From GCA-2686265 sp036010965 (GTDB taxonomy: Bacteria > Planctomycetota > UBA1135 > GCA-002686595): a stretch of 36,278 nucleotides of DNA. Shown piece after piece: positions 8,151-16,449 of this stretch (position 1 is its first letter; every line of letters begins with the position of its first letter). Both the position numbers and the translations under genes were made by a program. The DNA lies in assembly GCA_036010965.1 (NCBI GenBank), contig DASCMO010000161.1, positions 1 through 36,278 of the forward strand. The letters run 5' to 3'. Under the pieces are notes generated by a model that worked only from the letters and a program-made list of their open reading frames with translations, ran no database searches and was not told the origin of the DNA.

Positions 8151-10787
8151 TCAGTCCGTCCAGGAGACGGAGGTCGCGTTGGTGAGGTTGAAGCCCGTGC
8201 CGCAGGGACTCGCCCCCGGCGCGCGGTACCAGAGCTGGTAGTGCTTCGTCTCGCCCGCGGAGACCCCTCCGGCCACGCCGATGTCCACCGAGGTCGCCGA
8301 ATCCCCGGCGCCGTCGGCGATAACGACCTGGAGCCGGACCAGGGAGCCCGCGACGCAGCGCAGACCGTCCCCGAAGGGGAACCCGGCCCCGCCTGCGGCG
8401 GGGTTGTCACCCTGGAAGTAGAGCCCAGGCTGGTTGGGGACCAGGTTGGAACCCTCCAGGACCAGGTCCGCGTTGGCGAGCGTCGCCGAGCCGCTCGTCA
8501 TCAACAGGGCGCCCGTGCCGCTGCCGTTGGCGCAACCGGCCACCGGATCGGCGTTGCCGCAGGGAGCGACGGGCAGCGGGCAGAAGCAGAAGGGCGTGCC
8601 GGCGGTGCCGTCGTCCTCCGCGGAGTACGGGGAGGTCTGGGGCACGGCGACCGTCCCCGGCCAGAGGGAGGTGGCGGTAGCGCGGACCGTCTCACCGGCG
8701 GCCAAGGAGACGGGCAGAACCCAGTTCGTCGCCGACGCCGGCACCCAGAGCTCGTCCAGGAAGCCGCCATCGTTTCCGAAGACCTGGATCCGCGCACCGA
8801 ATCCCAGCACCGGATTCGTCCCGGTCACCTCGGTCACGGAGACCGACGTGATCTCCGGAGCGGGGTGCAGGTCGTTTCCGCCCACGACCAGTTCGATCGG
8901 ATCCCCAGCGTTCTGGTCGATGCGGTTGGTCAGGATCTGGTTCGAGACGGGGATAGCGGTCAACCAGCCGCCCTGCCCCACCTGCACGCCGGGACCACCG
9001 TTGTGGCAGATCTCGTTCGTCGCGCCCGTCAGGGCGGGATCGCCACCGACCAGCGTCTCGTGGTAGCCGTCGCCCAGACGGACGCCGCCGTTCGCGTTCC
9101 CCAGAGGGTTGCCGGTCAAGTCGAGGCCGACCGTGTTGCCCTGGATCACCAGCCCGAGCTGGATGTAGGGCAGGCCGGCGTCCTGCGAGGCGCTGATGCC
9201 CCAGCCGCCGTTCCCGGAGATGAGGTTCCCTTGCCCCGCTCCCGGCCCGCCGACCAGCGATCCGCTGCCCTTCATGCGAATCCCGCCGCTCCCGTTGGGC
9301 ACGGCCGAGTTCCCGCCCACATCGGTCCCCACCCGGTTGCCCTGGATGGTGCTGCGGTGCTCGATGATACCGGGCAGCGTCGCGCCGATCGTGTCGGCGA
9401 TGCCGAACTCGGCGTTGCCGCTGATGGTGTTGTCGCGGATCAGGTTGTCGGTCGCCACGCCCGCCAGATTGACGCCGTGTAGGCCGTTGCCCGCAGCGGC
9501 CTGGCCCGACTCGTCGAGACCGATCAGGTTCTTCTCGATCACGTTCTGGTAGGGGCTGTTCCCCACCAGGAGCACGCCGCTCATGCCGTTGCCGCTGATC
9601 AGGTTATCGGCGACCAGAGCGAACGCCACGTCGTGGAGCAGCACGACGCCGTCGCGGTCGTTCCCCAGGGGCACGAAGCCCGTCACGTCCATCCCGATGT
9701 GGTTACCGGTGACACGTGTGAAATCGGATTGCGAGTTCCGCACCAGCACGCCGCTCAGGCCGTTGCCGCTGATGACGTTCCCGGGACCGATCTCGGTCCC
9801 GGATCCCGTGAAGATGTGTACGCCGTCCAGCGCATTGCCCGCGTCGGCACCACCAGTGACGTCCACGCCGATCATGTTGTCACTGACATGGGTGTTGGCC
9901 CCTGCCAGGAGCAGGATTCCGTTCCCGCCGTTATCGACGATCACGTTGTCCGTGATGAAGGTGGCGGAGTGACCGACAGAGTCGACCAGAGAGTCGAGAG
10001 TGATCCCTGAGAGACCGTTACCGAGGAGATCGACACCCCCTGCGTCGGTGCCGATGTGGTTGTTGCTGATCAACGTACCCGAGCAACCGAATAGGGGCGC
10101 GGGCGGAAGAGCCACCGCCAGGTGGATCCCCTCCCGACCGTTGCCGAAGATCAGGTTCCCCTCGTCGGGATTGGTGCCGCCGATCATGTTTCCGGAGGGT
10201 CCGTTCGAGAGAAGGATGCCCTCGTCGTTGTGGTCGACGACCACGTTGCCGTAGATCTTGTTCTCGTCCGTGCCCGGATCGCGCAGGACGATGCCGACCA
10301 GGTTCCCCACCACGACGTTGGTGTCGATGGGATGAGCGCCTCCGACCAAGTTGCCCCGAGCACCATGCGCGAGGACGACCCCCGCGCCGAAGCCCATCAG
10401 GCGCAAGCCCTGGATCGTGCAGCCGGAAGCCCCGTCGAGGAAGAGGCCCGGGTAGGTCCCGCCGCCAAGCACGGTGACGTCCGGCCCGAAGCCGACGTCC
10501 GGCGCGGTCGTCCCCAAAAGACGCGTCCCGTCGTCGGTCAGGCTGGGCAGTGCCGACGCCAGGATCACGGCCCCGGAGACGTCGAAGACCACGTCGTCCG
10601 GCCCCGCGTTGGCGTTGGCCTCGTTGATGGCCCAGCGCAGGCTGCCCGGGCCGGAGTCCGCGGTGTTGGTGACGTGAAAGGTGCCCGCTCCGGCGAGGGA
10701 CGCCAGGGTGAGCAGGGCAGCCGCGGGGAGTCCAGCGGCGCGCAGAATTGCGTGGGTCGAAAGGGTCGAAAGAATCGTCGGGTACAT
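8151..10787 (-). CDS. Secreted parallel beta-helix (NosD/PbH1-type) protein with planctomycete C-terminal domain
   Basis: I chose the ATG at 10787 because AGGCGAGG lies 5-9 nt upstream and the next residues form a signal peptide (MYPTILSTLSTHAILRAAGL then AAALLTLASLAGA). The 878-residue protein opens with FHVTNTADSGPGSLRWAINE, the usual beginning of right-handed beta-helix surface proteins. It continues with many short repeats of the type GNLISGNG.GI, N.IG.D.TG and DGV.L. The last 140 or so residues form a separate domain starting at CFCPLPVAPCGNADP, with GLYFQGDNP, FGDGLRC, QLWYR and CGTGFNLTNATSVSWTD. I recall this domain from the C-terminus of many exported planctomycete proteins. Such helices often bind or cut polysaccharide; no catalytic residues can be assigned here. 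Confidence 0.9.
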   Translation of the reverse strand: MYPTILSTLSTHAILRAAGLPAAALLTLASLAGAGTFHVTNTADSGPGSLRWAINEANANAGPDDVVFDVSGAVILASALPSLTDDGTRLLGTTAPDVGFGPDVTVLGGGTYPGLFLDGASGCTIQGLRLMGFGAGVVLAHGARGNLVGGAHPIDTNVVVGNLVGIVLRDPGTDENKIYGNVVVDHNDEGILLSNGPSGNMIGGTNPDEGNLIFGNGREGIHLAVALPPAPLFGCSGTLISNNHIGTDAGGVDLLGNGLSGITLDSLVDSVGHSATFITDNVIVDNGGNGILLLAGANTHVSDNMIGVDVTGGADAGNALDGVHIFTGSGTEIGPGNVISGNGLSGVLVRNSQSDFTRVTGNHIGMDVTGFVPLGNDRDGVVLLHDVAFALVADNLISGNGMSGVLLVGNSPYQNVIEKNLIGLDESGQAAAGNGLHGVNLAGVATDNLIRDNTISGNAEFGIADTIGATLPGIIEHRSTIQGNRVGTDVGGNSAVPNGSGGIRMKGSGSLVGGPGAGQGNLISGNGGWGISASQDAGLPYIQLGLVIQGNTVGLDLTGNPLGNANGGVRLGDGYHETLVGGDPALTGATNEICHNGGPGVQVGQGGWLTAIPVSNQILTNRIDQNAGDPIELVVGGNDLHPAPEITSVSVTEVTGTNPVLGFGARIQVFGNDGGFLDELWVPASATNWVLPVSLAAGETVRATATSLWPGTVAVPQTSPYSAEDDGTAGTPFCFCPLPVAPCGNADPVAGCANGSGTGALLMTSGSATLANADLVLEGSNLVPNQPGLYFQGDNPAAGGAGFPFGDGLRCVAGSLVRLQVVIADGAGDSATSVDIGVAGGVSAGETKHYQLWYRAPGASPCGTGFNLTNATSVSWTD

Positions 10788-10936
10788 GAGGCCTCGCCTG
10801 GTAGGGGTTTCCATCTCGTGGGATGGCGTCACCAGGGAAGACGAGAAAACCCACACCCACCCGACAGAATTCCCAAGAAGCACCACCAGGGCGCGCCAGG
10901 GGCCTGCGCTCCTAGATACGGAACCTGACCTCGCCG

Positions 10937-11503
10937 CTAGTTGCCGTACACGCCCGAGATGGAACCGCCGACGGTCCCTTCGTTCTCGAAGGTCTCCCCG
11001 GTCATCTCGACATCGCCCTCGATCACGCCCTCGGGGCCGAGGGTCAGGCGCTCGCCGGTGAAGGCGACGTCACCGGTGACCCTCCCCTCGATCCGGCAGT
11101 GCTCCCCCATGAAGCTCAGGTCGCCGTCGATCGTACCCACGGTCGGCGGACCGCTCAGGTGCAAGCGCTCACCCATGAACACGACGTCGCCGCGGATCGT
11201 TCCAGCGACCTCCAGCCCCTCACCCAGCATGGTCACGTCTCCGTCGATCTCTCCGTCGACCTTGAATTCCTGGCCGAGGAAAAGGATGGAGTCCTCGAGG
11301 ACCTGGCCCGACCGCACATGCATTCGCTCGCCCATGTTCCAGCTGTGGCCGAGGACGGGGATCCACCGATCGACGAGCCAGACGCCGAAGATCGTGAGGA
11401 GCAGGGCGACCAGGCAGCCGCAGCCGGTGATCTTGAGGCAGGTGGCCCCCCAGCCCGAGCGCGCCTCCTCCTGGGGCTTGGTACCGAGAGCTTCTTCATT
11501 CAT
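10937..11503 (-). CDS. Membrane-anchored bactofilin-like beta-helix protein
   Basis: The 188-residue protein has a short polar N-terminus and one membrane segment near residues 26-46 (GCGCLVALLLTIFGVWLVDR). It then has about eight short beta-helix turns built on the pattern GxVxGDVxxxGExLxL, such as EIDGDVTMLGEGLEVAGTI and RGDVVFMGERLHL. This is the repeat of the polymer-forming (bactofilin, DUF583) family. Classical bactofilins are soluble or peripheral and lack such a helix, so here the fold is probably displayed outside the membrane. It follows the beta-helix protein's promoter side on the same strand but has its own 143-nt upstream gap. The stop is TAG. Role unknown; a structural envelope role is inferred. 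Confidence 0.85.
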   Translation of the reverse strand: MNEEALGTKPQEEARSGWGATCLKITGCGCLVALLLTIFGVWLVDRWIPVLGHSWNMGERMHVRSGQVLEDSILFLGQEFKVDGEIDGDVTMLGEGLEVAGTIRGDVVFMGERLHLSGPPTVGTIDGDLSFMGEHCRIEGRVTGDVAFTGERLTLGPEGVIEGDVEMTGETFENEGTVGGSISGVYGN

Positions 11504-11646
11504 GGTGCTAGGAGAATAGGGAATTGCGCCAGCCTGAGCGATCCCCTCGACCCGCCATTCCAGAGCCAGCGCCCACCAAATTGGAGGAAGGTCAGTGCGG
11601 CGCCGTCGGGTCGTCGAAGCAGTGATGGGCGCGCGACACCGTACGG

Positions 11647-12927
11647 TCAGTTGGTCAGGACGTCTGGCAGGGCACTCTCGGCGTCACCGAACGCATCGAC
11701 CTCGAGACCGAACGCGCGCAGCATGGAGATGTAGAGGCGGCAAAGGGGCGTGTGCTTCGGGTAGCGGCGGTGTGCGCCGGGGGCGACGCCGAGGGCCTGT
11801 CCGCCCGCCAGCAGGATCGGCAGGTTGTTCGGATCGTGACTGTTTCCGTCGCGCAACCCAGAACCGAAGAACACCAGCGTCCGGTCGAGCAGGTCACCGT
11901 CCAGCTCCCGACGCCCGGCCAGGCGGTCGAGCAGGCCCGCCATGCGCTCCACGTGCCAGCGGTTGATGCGCTGGTACTGGTCCATCTTGGCCGGGTCCTT
12001 CTCGTGGTGGGACAGGTGATGGTGACCGCCCTCGACACCCTCCAGAAAGCTGAAGTTCGTCCCGCCCACGGCGTTGCCGAACATGAGGCTCGCGATGCGC
12101 GTCGCGTCCGTCTCGATGGCGAGGGCGATCAGGTCGAGCATCCACTCCGCGCGGGCCTCGTGCTGGGCGGGGTCCGCGGGCTGTTCGAGATCACGGTCCG
12201 GGAGGTCCTCTCCGAAGCGCTCGTGGCGACGCTCCAGTTCACGCACCGCCTCAAGGTACTCGCCCAGCTTGTCCCGGTCCGCCCCGCCCAGGCAGCGGCG
12301 CAGTCGCGCCGTCTCGCTCGCCACCAGATCGAGGACGGAGGCGTCCCCAGAATGGCGCCTGGCCGACCGGAAGAGCCGGTCGAAGGCCCGCTGCGGGTCC
12401 GTCTCCTTGGTGGCGGGCTGGGTGGGCGTGCGCCACGAGATGTGCGAGCCATAGACCGTGCTGTAGCCCATGTCGACCGCGTGACGGACGCCCTGGAGTC
12501 CGAGCACCAGCGACGGCACGCGCGTGGCGTCGCCGGTGGCGCGCGCGGCGAGCTGATCGATGCTCGTGCCCACTCGCAAGTCGCGCCCGCCCGTCTTGCG
12601 GACACGCTCACCGGAGAGCAGGGCGGTCGTCTTCACGTAGTGCCCCTCGCCCTCCATGCTGTTCTTGTTGCGCAACCCCGTCAGGATCTGCGTGCGGGCG
12701 CGGTGCGCGGTCAAGGGCGCCAGGGTCGGCGTCGGCGCCCAGTCCGGCCCCTCCTCTGCCGGCGTCCAGGCTGCGGGCAGCACGCCGTTGGGCATGAACA
12801 GGAACACCATCCGGGCCGGCGGAGTCGGGTCGCCGAACCTCGGCAACATCGCCTCCAGAAAAGGCAGGCCGAGGGCCGCTCCGGTGCCTCGCAGGAGGGC
12901 CCGGCGAGAGAGGGAATGGAAGGTCAT
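11647..12927 (-). CDS. DUF1552 family protein with Tat-like signal
   Basis: This 426-residue protein begins with a twin-arginine-type leader (SRRALLRGTGAALGLPFLEA) and shows the DUF1552 pattern: ARMVFLFMPNGVLPAAWTP, GLRNKNSMEGEGHYVKTTAL, GTSIDQLAA, YGSHISWRTPTQP, and near the end LVFFGSGLRDGNSHDPNNLP. The length matches the family. DUF1552 proteins are regularly encoded next to DUF1592 cytochrome proteins in Planctomycetota, Verrucomicrobiota and Myxococcota. Here the ATG overlaps the TGA of the DUF1592 gene (ATGA, 12924-12927), so they are co-translated. The fold is related to the alkaline phosphatase-like DUF1501 group as far as I remember. Biochemical activity is not established. Confidence 0.93.
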   Translation of the reverse strand: MTFHSLSRRALLRGTGAALGLPFLEAMLPRFGDPTPPARMVFLFMPNGVLPAAWTPAEEGPDWAPTPTLAPLTAHRARTQILTGLRNKNSMEGEGHYVKTTALLSGERVRKTGGRDLRVGTSIDQLAARATGDATRVPSLVLGLQGVRHAVDMGYSTVYGSHISWRTPTQPATKETDPQRAFDRLFRSARRHSGDASVLDLVASETARLRRCLGGADRDKLGEYLEAVRELERRHERFGEDLPDRDLEQPADPAQHEARAEWMLDLIALAIETDATRIASLMFGNAVGGTNFSFLEGVEGGHHHLSHHEKDPAKMDQYQRINRWHVERMAGLLDRLAGRRELDGDLLDRTLVFFGSGLRDGNSHDPNNLPILLAGGQALGVAPGAHRRYPKHTPLCRLYISMLRAFGLEVDAFGDAESALPDVLTN

Positions 12928-14783
12928 CGTGCTCGCCGACGGTGCAGGAAAGGGTAACTCCGCACCACCGAACGCACGAGGGTGCGCGCCCTCCAGCCGT
13001 CACTACGCAGCTCTGCCACGATCTCCTCGACCAGCAGCGCGTCCCGCGGTTCCAGCGCCCTCCCCAGGGCGTAGACGAGCAGGGCCTCGGTCACGGCGCG
13101 CCCCAGGTCCCCCGGGCGCGCGAGCAGGGCGTCCTTGAGGCCGATCACCCCGTCCACTTCGCGACCGTCCGGCAAGGTGGCGCGCGCATCGATCGGACCC
13201 AGGTGATCCGCGTCACGCCAGCGCCCCACTCCGTCGTAGTGTTCCAGGGCGAAACCGATCGGGTCGATCCGGTCGTGACAGCTCGCGCAGACGGCATCCG
13301 CCCGATGGCGCTCCAGGCGCTGACGCAGGTTCAGCCCGTCCTCCTGCCGATCGTCCGGAGGCAACACGCCGGCGTTCGGCGGCGGTGGAGGTGGCGGGGA
13401 GGCCAGCAGACGATCGAGCACCCAGGCGCCGCGCACGACCGGGCTCGTGCGCAAGGGCTGGGAAGTCGCGGTCAAGACGCTGCCCTGGGTCAGGACGCCG
13501 CCCCGGCGCCGATCGCTCAGCTCGACGCGACGCATCCGCTCGCCCTTCACGCCTTCGACGCCGTAGTGGGCCGCGAGGGCCGCGTTCAGGAAGGTGTGCT
13601 TCGAGTCGAGGAGCTCCAACAGGCTGGCGTCCCGGCGCACGAGGTCCTCGAAGAACAGGACCGTCTCCTCCACCATCGAGCGCTTCAGGGCATCGCTGAC
13701 GCCGCTAAATCGGCGCACGTCCACGGCCTGGGTGGCGACCTGTGCCACGCCCAGCCAGCGCACGGCGAACCGTTCACCGAGCGCGCGAGCGCGCGGATGG
13801 TCCAGGAGGCGCGTCAGCTCCCGGTCGAGGACTTCGGGATCGAGCAGGCTCCCGTCCCGCGCCCGCTCGAACAACGCCTCGTCGGGCATCGTGCCCCAGA
13901 GAAAGTACGAGAGCCGCGACGCCAGCTCCCAGCTCGAGACGGGCCACGGGCTCTCTTCCTCCCGGTCCTCCTCGACGCGAAACAGGAAGTGGGGCGAGAG
14001 CAGCACGCTCGACAGGACCGCGTGCAAGCCACTCTCTCGCCAGAGGGCCATGCGCGCCTGCAGCTCGTCGGTCGTGGGCGGACGCCGGAAGGCCCGCTCG
14101 AGCCACGCCGCGAAGGCCTCCTCGAACGAGGGGTCGGATCCGAGGCCCAGGCGCTCCAGGGCAGCCGGGTCCACCAGCAAGACCTCCAGAACGCGATCGG
14201 TGGAGCGCGCCAGGATCTGGGCCAGTTCCGGGTCAACGAAGAGCACGTCACCCTGGTTGTCGAAGCCCTCCGAGGTGGCGTCCTCGGGCAGATCACGCGC
14301 CACCGCGACGTCGATCCCAAGCAGGTCGCGCACGGTGCTCCCATACTCCGCGCGGTTGAGGCGCCGCAAGGTTGGGCGCCCGGGATCCGCAGGGCCCTTC
14401 GCCAGGACCGCGATCAGGCTGGCGGTGAAGTGCCGAAGCTCGTCCTCCTCCAGGACCACTTCCAGGGGCGAGACCTCGTCCGGCGGCGGCATCTCCCTCG
14501 ACCGCACGCGCAACAAGATCTCCGAGACCATTTCCAGATCAGTCGGATCGAACGACGAGAGATCCAGCCCCGCCTCGGCTTCCTCCCCTGCGTGGCACGC
14601 GAAGCAACGCCGCTGAAAGGTGGGCCCGAGGGCGGCCGCGAGGTCTCCTCCTCCGTCCTCCTGCCCCAGAACGGACAGCGCCAGGGAGAGGGTCAACCAC
14701 AGCGTGCCACCGCTGACCATCACCCGGCGGCGGGCGGGATCGCGGAGTCGCTCGAGTCCCTCCGGGTCTTGGGCGCGCACCAT
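12924..14783 (-). CDS. DUF1592/DUF1588/DUF1585 cytochrome-type protein
   Basis: The 619-residue protein has an export signal (residues about 22-40, VMVSGGTLWLTLSLALSVLG). A planctomycete cytochrome motif CFACH (60-64) follows. Then come the usual chain of domains: RLNRAEYGSTVRDLLGIDV (DUF1587), SWELASRLSYFLWGTMPDE (DUF1592), HTFLNAALAAHYGV to RRGGVLTQGSVLTATSQPLR (DUF1588), and VCASCHDRIDPIGFALEHYD with a final helical domain (DUF1585). The two CxxCH sites suggest covalent haem and electron transfer in the periplasm. An alternative ATG at 14720 would shorten the region before the signal peptide; neither start has a strong ribosome-binding site. The gene pairs with DUF1552 by a 4-nt overlap. 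Substrate is unknown. Confidence 0.93.
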   Translation of the reverse strand: MVRAQDPEGLERLRDPARRRVMVSGGTLWLTLSLALSVLGQEDGGGDLAAALGPTFQRRCFACHAGEEAEAGLDLSSFDPTDLEMVSEILLRVRSREMPPPDEVSPLEVVLEEDELRHFTASLIAVLAKGPADPGRPTLRRLNRAEYGSTVRDLLGIDVAVARDLPEDATSEGFDNQGDVLFVDPELAQILARSTDRVLEVLLVDPAALERLGLGSDPSFEEAFAAWLERAFRRPPTTDELQARMALWRESGLHAVLSSVLLSPHFLFRVEEDREEESPWPVSSWELASRLSYFLWGTMPDEALFERARDGSLLDPEVLDRELTRLLDHPRARALGERFAVRWLGVAQVATQAVDVRRFSGVSDALKRSMVEETVLFFEDLVRRDASLLELLDSKHTFLNAALAAHYGVEGVKGERMRRVELSDRRRGGVLTQGSVLTATSQPLRTSPVVRGAWVLDRLLASPPPPPPPNAGVLPPDDRQEDGLNLRQRLERHRADAVCASCHDRIDPIGFALEHYDGVGRWRDADHLGPIDARATLPDGREVDGVIGLKDALLARPGDLGRAVTEALLVYALGRALEPRDALLVEEIVAELRSDGWRARTLVRSVVRSYPFLHRRRAR

Positions 14784-15095
14784 GCCGACACCATCGTACT
14801 CGCTCCCCGCACCCCCTCAACTCGCGCCCCGTCCACGCTGGCCCCCTCTCCCGCTCTCTCTCCGGCGGCGCGCTCACACCGCCCTGAGCGGCAAGGGATG
14901 GAAGAGAGGCCGGCAGCAGCACTTCGTGGACCACAAAACGACGGTGCCCTCCGTGCGCTTCTCGGAGCTCCGCGATGAATGCCCATAGAGCATGCCGGGG
15001 CGCACTGAGGGGGTGCGCGCGACCTTGGTGAACCGCGAAGCTGGCGGAGGGTCTATCCTCCGAACGAGTTCCCGACCTACACCCCACCATCCGCC
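14784..15095. other. Intergenic region between divergent transcription units
   Basis: This 312-nt gap separates the DUF1592/DUF1552 operon (-) from the SASA esterase (+). It should contain promoters for both. I found no RNA gene, no convincing -35/-10 pair and no protein with coding character. The only structure I can point to is the inverted repeat at 15045-15062. Confidence 0.6.
15045..15062. repeat. Short inverted repeat upstream of the SASA esterase gene
   Basis: CGGAGG and CCTCCG face each other across six bases (GTCTAT), ending 33 nt before the esterase start. It could be an operator or a leader hairpin. A repeat this short is also expected by chance in GC-rich DNA. Confidence 0.3.
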
Positions 15096-16268
15096 ATGAA
15101 GCACGCCGTATCCGGATTCCTCACTCTCGGCCTCCTCCTCTCCTCCAGCGCCCCCGCCGCGAGCGAGCCGGGCACCGACCGCAAGGTGAAGGTCTTCATC
15201 CTCGCGGGCCAGTCGAACATGCAGGGCAAGGGTTACCCGGAGCCCGTCGCCTGGCAGGTCAGCCAGCCCGAGTATCGCGAGCGCTACAAGCACTTCATCA
15301 AGAACGGGGATTTCGACTCCTTCACCAAGAAGCACCGCGCCTCCATCGAGGCGAACCCGAAAGAGCCGTTCTACGATTGGAGCGAGCGCGAGGACGTCTG
15401 GATCAACTACCTCGGCGAACACGGAAACCTCACCGTCGGCTACGCCTCGCCCAGCAAGTGCTTCGGTCCGGAGTACAACTTCGGGCACGCCTTGGGAGAC
15501 CACTTCGATGAGCAGGTCCTCCTGATCAAGACCGCCTGGGGTGGCAAGTCGCTCGGACAGGACTTCCGCTCTCCCTCCGCCGGTCTACCGACAGAAGCGG
15601 AGTTCGAGCAGATGGTCGAGAAGAAGAACGAACAGATCGCCAAGAACAACGAGAAGAACCCGGACCGGAAGAAGCCCTTCGTCACCGTCGCGGGCATGAA
15701 AGAGCCCTACGGCCATTTCTACCGGGAGATGATGAAGGAGGTGCACGGCACCCTCGCGAACCTGAAGGAGTTCTTCCCTAGCTACAAGGGGCAGGGCTAC
15801 GAGCTCTGCGGCCTCGTCTGGTTCCAGGGCTGGAACGACCAGTTCACCGAGGACTGGTACACGAACTACGGCGAGTACATGGCCGCGTTCATCAGCGACG
15901 TGCGCGAGGACCTCGAGGCGCCTGACATGAAGTTCGTCATCGGCCAGGTGGGCTTCGACGGACTACGCAAGTCGAGGCCTGCCAGGAATGGCGGCCTCAG
16001 CGCACGAGATCACATCAAGAAGGGCCAGCTCGCGATGGCCAAGCGCGGGGGCCTGGAGGGTGCGGTCGCTGTCGTCAGGACGGATCAGTACTGGGACATG
16101 GAGGCCGACGACATCTACAACGGCGAGGGCGGCTGGTCCAAGGACGTCGACAAATGGCACCAGTTTGGCAACGACCGGCCCTACCACTACCTCGGCAGCC
16201 CCTGGTTCTTCGCCCAGACCGGCACAGGTTTCGGCGAGGCCATGGTCCGGCTGCTCGAGAGACGATGA
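15096..16268 (+). CDS. Secreted SASA-domain esterase (sialate O-acetylesterase-like, CE6-like)
   Basis: The 390-residue protein starts with a signal peptide (HAVSGFLTLGLLLSSSAPAA, residues 3-22) and is therefore exported. The esterase block VFILAGQSNMQGKG (33-46) supplies the likely nucleophile Ser40. KTAWGGKSLGQDFR and LVWFQGWND are the other SASA-family blocks, and H355 (DKWHQ) or H364 (PYHYLG) is the likely catalytic histidine. The family removes acetyl groups from carbohydrates or sialic acids; the true substrate here is unknown. A lysine/asparagine-rich stretch (about 170-190) and more AT-rich codons set the gene slightly apart from its neighbours. No clear ribosome-binding site precedes the ATG. 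Confidence 0.9.
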   Translation: MKHAVSGFLTLGLLLSSSAPAASEPGTDRKVKVFILAGQSNMQGKGYPEPVAWQVSQPEYRERYKHFIKNGDFDSFTKKHRASIEANPKEPFYDWSEREDVWINYLGEHGNLTVGYASPSKCFGPEYNFGHALGDHFDEQVLLIKTAWGGKSLGQDFRSPSAGLPTEAEFEQMVEKKNEQIAKNNEKNPDRKKPFVTVAGMKEPYGHFYREMMKEVHGTLANLKEFFPSYKGQGYELCGLVWFQGWNDQFTEDWYTNYGEYMAAFISDVREDLEAPDMKFVIGQVGFDGLRKSRPARNGGLSARDHIKKGQLAMAKRGGLEGAVAVVRTDQYWDMEADDIYNGEGGWSKDVDKWHQFGNDRPYHYLGSPWFFAQTGTGFGEAMVRLLERR

Positions 16269-16449
16269 GACCACGACCGTCGGAGGTGCTGAGGTCTGGG
16301 GCTCGGCGGTGGAGTCGAGGTGCCGGCTCCAACCCATCATCGCCCCAGGTGCGGCCCTTTGGTTTTTGTGGGAATCCTGTCGTTCGGGAGGCCAGTTCTC
16401 GTTCTGTATCACGTGTTCGTCTCACCAATCTGGCTCCCCTAGTAACCCG

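Noticed and set aside
12942..14978. Long + strand open frame opposite the DUF1592 gene
   Set aside because: The opposite strand carries clear family motifs and two CxxCH haem sites; this frame shows none.
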